64,000 nucleotides of DNA from Torymus aiolomorphi (Eukaryota > Arthropoda > Insecta > Hymenoptera > Torymidae), in contig CM070873.1 of the NCBI GenBank assembly GCA_036365515.1, positions 216,737,376 through 216,801,375 on the forward strand, read 5' to 3'. This document shows positions 61,044-64,000 of this stretch, piece by piece (positions within the stretch are counted from its first letter, which is position 1; each line of letters starts with the position of its first letter). The notes beneath the pieces are model-generated. The model saw only the letters and a program-made list of their open reading frames with translations. It was not told the DNA's origin and made no database searches. Position numbers and translations under genes: made by a program.

Positions 61044-64000
61044 ATGTCTGCTTACGAGTGTAAAAAAATCGTTGAGCGTACGCGAGAAGTTGTGCAACTG
61101 CTACAAAGTGGTAAAATTGATAAAAGCGAGATTCCAAAATTGATAAAATATACAACACAAAATATCAAATTTTTGAGCAAATTATTGCGAAAAGTTGAAG
61201 CTACAGTTCCAGAGAAACAAAAATACTTATCTACGATTGGATTATTGAAATCTCATCAATTGAAACTAAAAAGTTTACTAAAAGGAGGAGAGGGTTTACG
61301 CAAAAGATTACTAGACAGAGTAAAATGGCAAGATCTTAAATGTGCATTTAATGAACGAATCAGATCGGGTGTTATTACAAACTTAAAGAACTTAGACGCT
61401 ACTGGATTTATGAAAGTTGCTGAGACATTGTTTAAAATTCGAATTATAAATGCATTGAAGAAAGAAAATAATCTTAAAGTATATACAGTGCTGGCAGCTG
61501 AATATGTGATAACGCAAGCTGATGAAGAAATAATTGAAATGAAATATTTTAATACGAAAGCTGAATCGATTTCGCAAACAACAGATTTAAAACAATGGTT
61601 TACAACAAACGTTAAACAGCCCATATTAAGAGATATGGAAGAATTTGAAGAGCGAGATTCAGGATGGTCGCTTCATACAATTCTTAACTTGAGTGTACAT
61701 ATAAATAAATTTAATCCAATTCATGGAAGTTATTACATTGACTTACCAGATTTTATAAAAAGGAAAAAAGCATGTGTTAATGTGCAAAATGAAGACAATG
61801 CATGTTTCAAATGGGCAATACTATCGGCCTTGCATTCTGTGCACCATTCAGATCGAGTGAAAGAATATAAGCAATATGAGAACGAATTAAATTTTACAGG
61901 AATAGAATTTCCTGTAAGACCAAAACAAATTCCAAAGTTTGAAAAACAAAATAATCTCTCGACGAATATTTACATTTTAAAAAAGTGTAGTGGAAAATTT
62001 AAAGTTGCGCCACTGCATATAACAACATTTAAGAAGGAAACACATGTAAACCTTCTTCTGATACAAAATAATTATGAGGATGAGGATGAAGAAGAAGAGC
62101 TGGAGGAAGATACTACAGTTATATCTCATTATGTTTGGATCAAAGACTTATCTCGCTTGGTATCTTCACAACTTTCAAAACGTAATGGCCGAAAATATTT
62201 ATGTGATAGATGCCTACATTACTTTAGAGATATCTCTAAATTAGAATATCATGAACAAGATTGTGCGCAAATCAATAAGTGTAGAGTGAACTTACCTACA
62301 CCAAGAGACCAAATTTTACAATTTAAAAATTATAATAATAAAGAGAAAGTACCATTTGTCATTTATGCAGATTTTGAGTGTCTCTTGAAACCTATACAAG
62401 TTGGGAACGCTTATCAAAAGCATGAGGCATTCAGTGTGGGGTACTACTTAAAATGTAGCTATGATAACTCTCTATCATATTACCGTAGCTACAGAGGACC
62501 GAGCCCTGCCGAATGGTTTGCAAGGGAATTGCAAGTTTTAGCTGAGAATGTAGAGACTGCCTTAGAATGTGCAATACTTATGGAAATGTTAACATTGGAA
62601 CAAGAACAAGCATTCCAATGCACAAAAACTTGTCATATTTGTGAGAAACCCTTGGGCGAGGAGCGTGTTCGAGATCACTGTCATCTGACTGGAAGGTAAG
62701 GTTAAATATGCATCCTTATTACTTAAACATATTACTTTAATTTATTATTGTTATATGTTTCAGATATCGAGGAGCAGCGCATGAAAAATGTAACCTTAAT
62801 TACCAAGAATCATGCAGTATTCCGGTTATATTCCACAATTTAACTGGCTATGATTCCCACTTTCTCATCAAGGCTATTGCTTAAGGTTTTCCTGGTCGGG
62901 TTAATCTTTTACCGTTAAATAAAGAACGTTTCATCTCATTTACCAAGCACATCGAAGGAAGTGACATAAACTTTAGATTTATTGACTCCTACCGATTGAT
63001 GGCATCATCGCTGGATAAACTATCATCATACCTCGAGGAACTTAGAATTTTGCGGCAAGAGTTCTCTAAAGATGAAGTATTAACTGAAGAAAAATTTCAA
63101 CTGTTGAGAAGAAAGGATGTCTTTTCTTATGATTATCTAGACTCTAAAGAAAAACTTGAAGTTTCAAGACTGCCAACGAAAGATGACTTTTATAGCAAAT
63201 TAAATAGCAGTCACATATCTGATGAAGATTATGAACATGCCAAAAATGTTTGGATAGCATTTAATATAACAAATTTAGGTGAATATGCAGATTTGTACTT
63301 AAAAACCGATGTACTACTCTTGGCAGAGGTGTTTGAAAATTTTCGCAACAGCTGTCTTAAAGCCTATGGCTTAGATCCAGCACACTATTATACAACTCCA
63401 GGCCTAACTTGGGATGCCATGTTGAAGTATACAAATATACAGCTTGAGTTGCTCACTGATATTGATCAACTTATGTTTATTGAGCGTGGAATACGAGGTG
63501 GAATAAGTCAGTGTTCAAATCGTTATGCCCGAGCTAATAACAAATACATGGGTAGTGACTATGATGTAGATAAAAACTCTAAGCACCTCATGTATTTCGA
63601 TGTAAACAATCTTTATGGTTGGGCTATGCAACAGTCTTTACCATATGGCGGCTTTCAATGGATTGAAGATATAGAGCATATAAATTTCAATATTCCAGAT
63701 GATGCTCCAATAGGCTATATACTTGAAGTTGATTTGGAATATCCAGAAAATTTACATGATGTACACAAAGATTTACCATTATGTGCAGAGCATAAGAAGC
63801 CACCAGGCTCCACACAAGCTAAATTGCTTACAACTGTTGAAACAAAATTGCGATATGTACTTCATTATCGTAACTTAAAGCAAGCTCTTGCAAATGGATT
63901 AAAACTAACAAAAATTCACAGAGTAATGAAATTTAATCAAAGACCCTGGCTAAAAGAATATATCGATCTAAATAGTAAAATGAGACAAGGAGCTAAAAAT
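61044..64000 (+). pseudogene. Maverick/Polinton-type family B DNA polymerase, nearly complete copy with nonsense codon, runs off window
   Basis: Exon 1 spans 61044-62695 (ATG reading MSAYECKK). Its first ~230 codons are Lys/Leu-rich without a known domain. They are followed by a block with CVNVQNEDNACFKWAILSAL, a Cys/His pair region (CDRCLHYF...CAQ), Exo I (FVIYADFECLL) and an Endo VII-like zinc block (CHICEKP...RDHCHLTG). A 68-bp intron (62696-62763) precedes exon 2 with Exo II ([11 protein letters not shown]). A TAA at 62882-62884 interrupts the frame where the minus copy has CAA. The frame is open again to the window end, through Exo III and motif A ([12 protein letters not shown]), with only substitutions. 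The family replicates linear element DNA by protein priming. Motifs B and C lie beyond 64000 if present. The single stop and otherwise conserved frame suggest recent inactivation. Confidence 0.88.

Overview
This is arthropod, almost certainly insect, nuclear DNA. Protein-coding genes have short AT-rich introns with GT..AG ends, and the AT-rich background is interrupted by CpG-rich, microsatellite-studded islands. The follicle-cell protein gene near 12-13 kb is an insect family. The overall look (many small inverted-repeat elements, CA/CT arrays in CpG islands, a Maverick-type DNA polymerase) fits a hymenopteran such as a parasitoid wasp, but the species cannot be fixed from the sequence.

Genes lie mainly in the first 21 kb. 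A 13-exon minus-strand gene (2928-9029) encodes a 741-residue coiled-coil, Q-rich protein. Its largest intron carries a TA-flanked transposon remnant with a pipsqueak-type HTH reading frame. Next on the plus strand are ARMC7 (10179-11129) and, only 6 nt after its stop codon, an HTD2-like mitochondrial hotdog dehydratase (11136-11624), apparently one dicistronic unit. They are followed by a follicle cell protein 3C-1 homologue (12243-13246) and a 7-exon C2H2 zinc-finger gene (15007-21237) whose introns hold inverted-repeat elements and a cluster of hairpin repeats.

From 21.7 to 57.7 kb I see no complete host gene. The stretch holds: an inverted duplication of a SWIM-domain fragment with a nested 535-bp TTAA-flanked MITE; three CpG-rich promoter-like islands (26-27, 34.6-37.1 and 39.0-42.4 kb), probably noncoding or 5' exons of large genes; and many inverted-repeat elements. 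Several insertions are targeted to TTAA, including a Kolobok-like element (51391-53870) with an N-terminally truncated transposase. A short LTR-bounded element with nearly identical 305-bp repeats (55035-56188) and a family of palindromic stem-loops with a symmetric GC-rich core complete the region.

The last 6 kb contains two inverted copies of a Maverick/Polinton-type, protein-primed family B DNA polymerase gene. The minus copy lacks its 5' half and carries a nonsense codon and a probable frameshift. The plus copy has an entire N-terminal exon behind TATA and initiator motifs but carries a different nonsense codon, and it runs off the window end. Both look like recently inactivated mobile-element or virus-like sequence.
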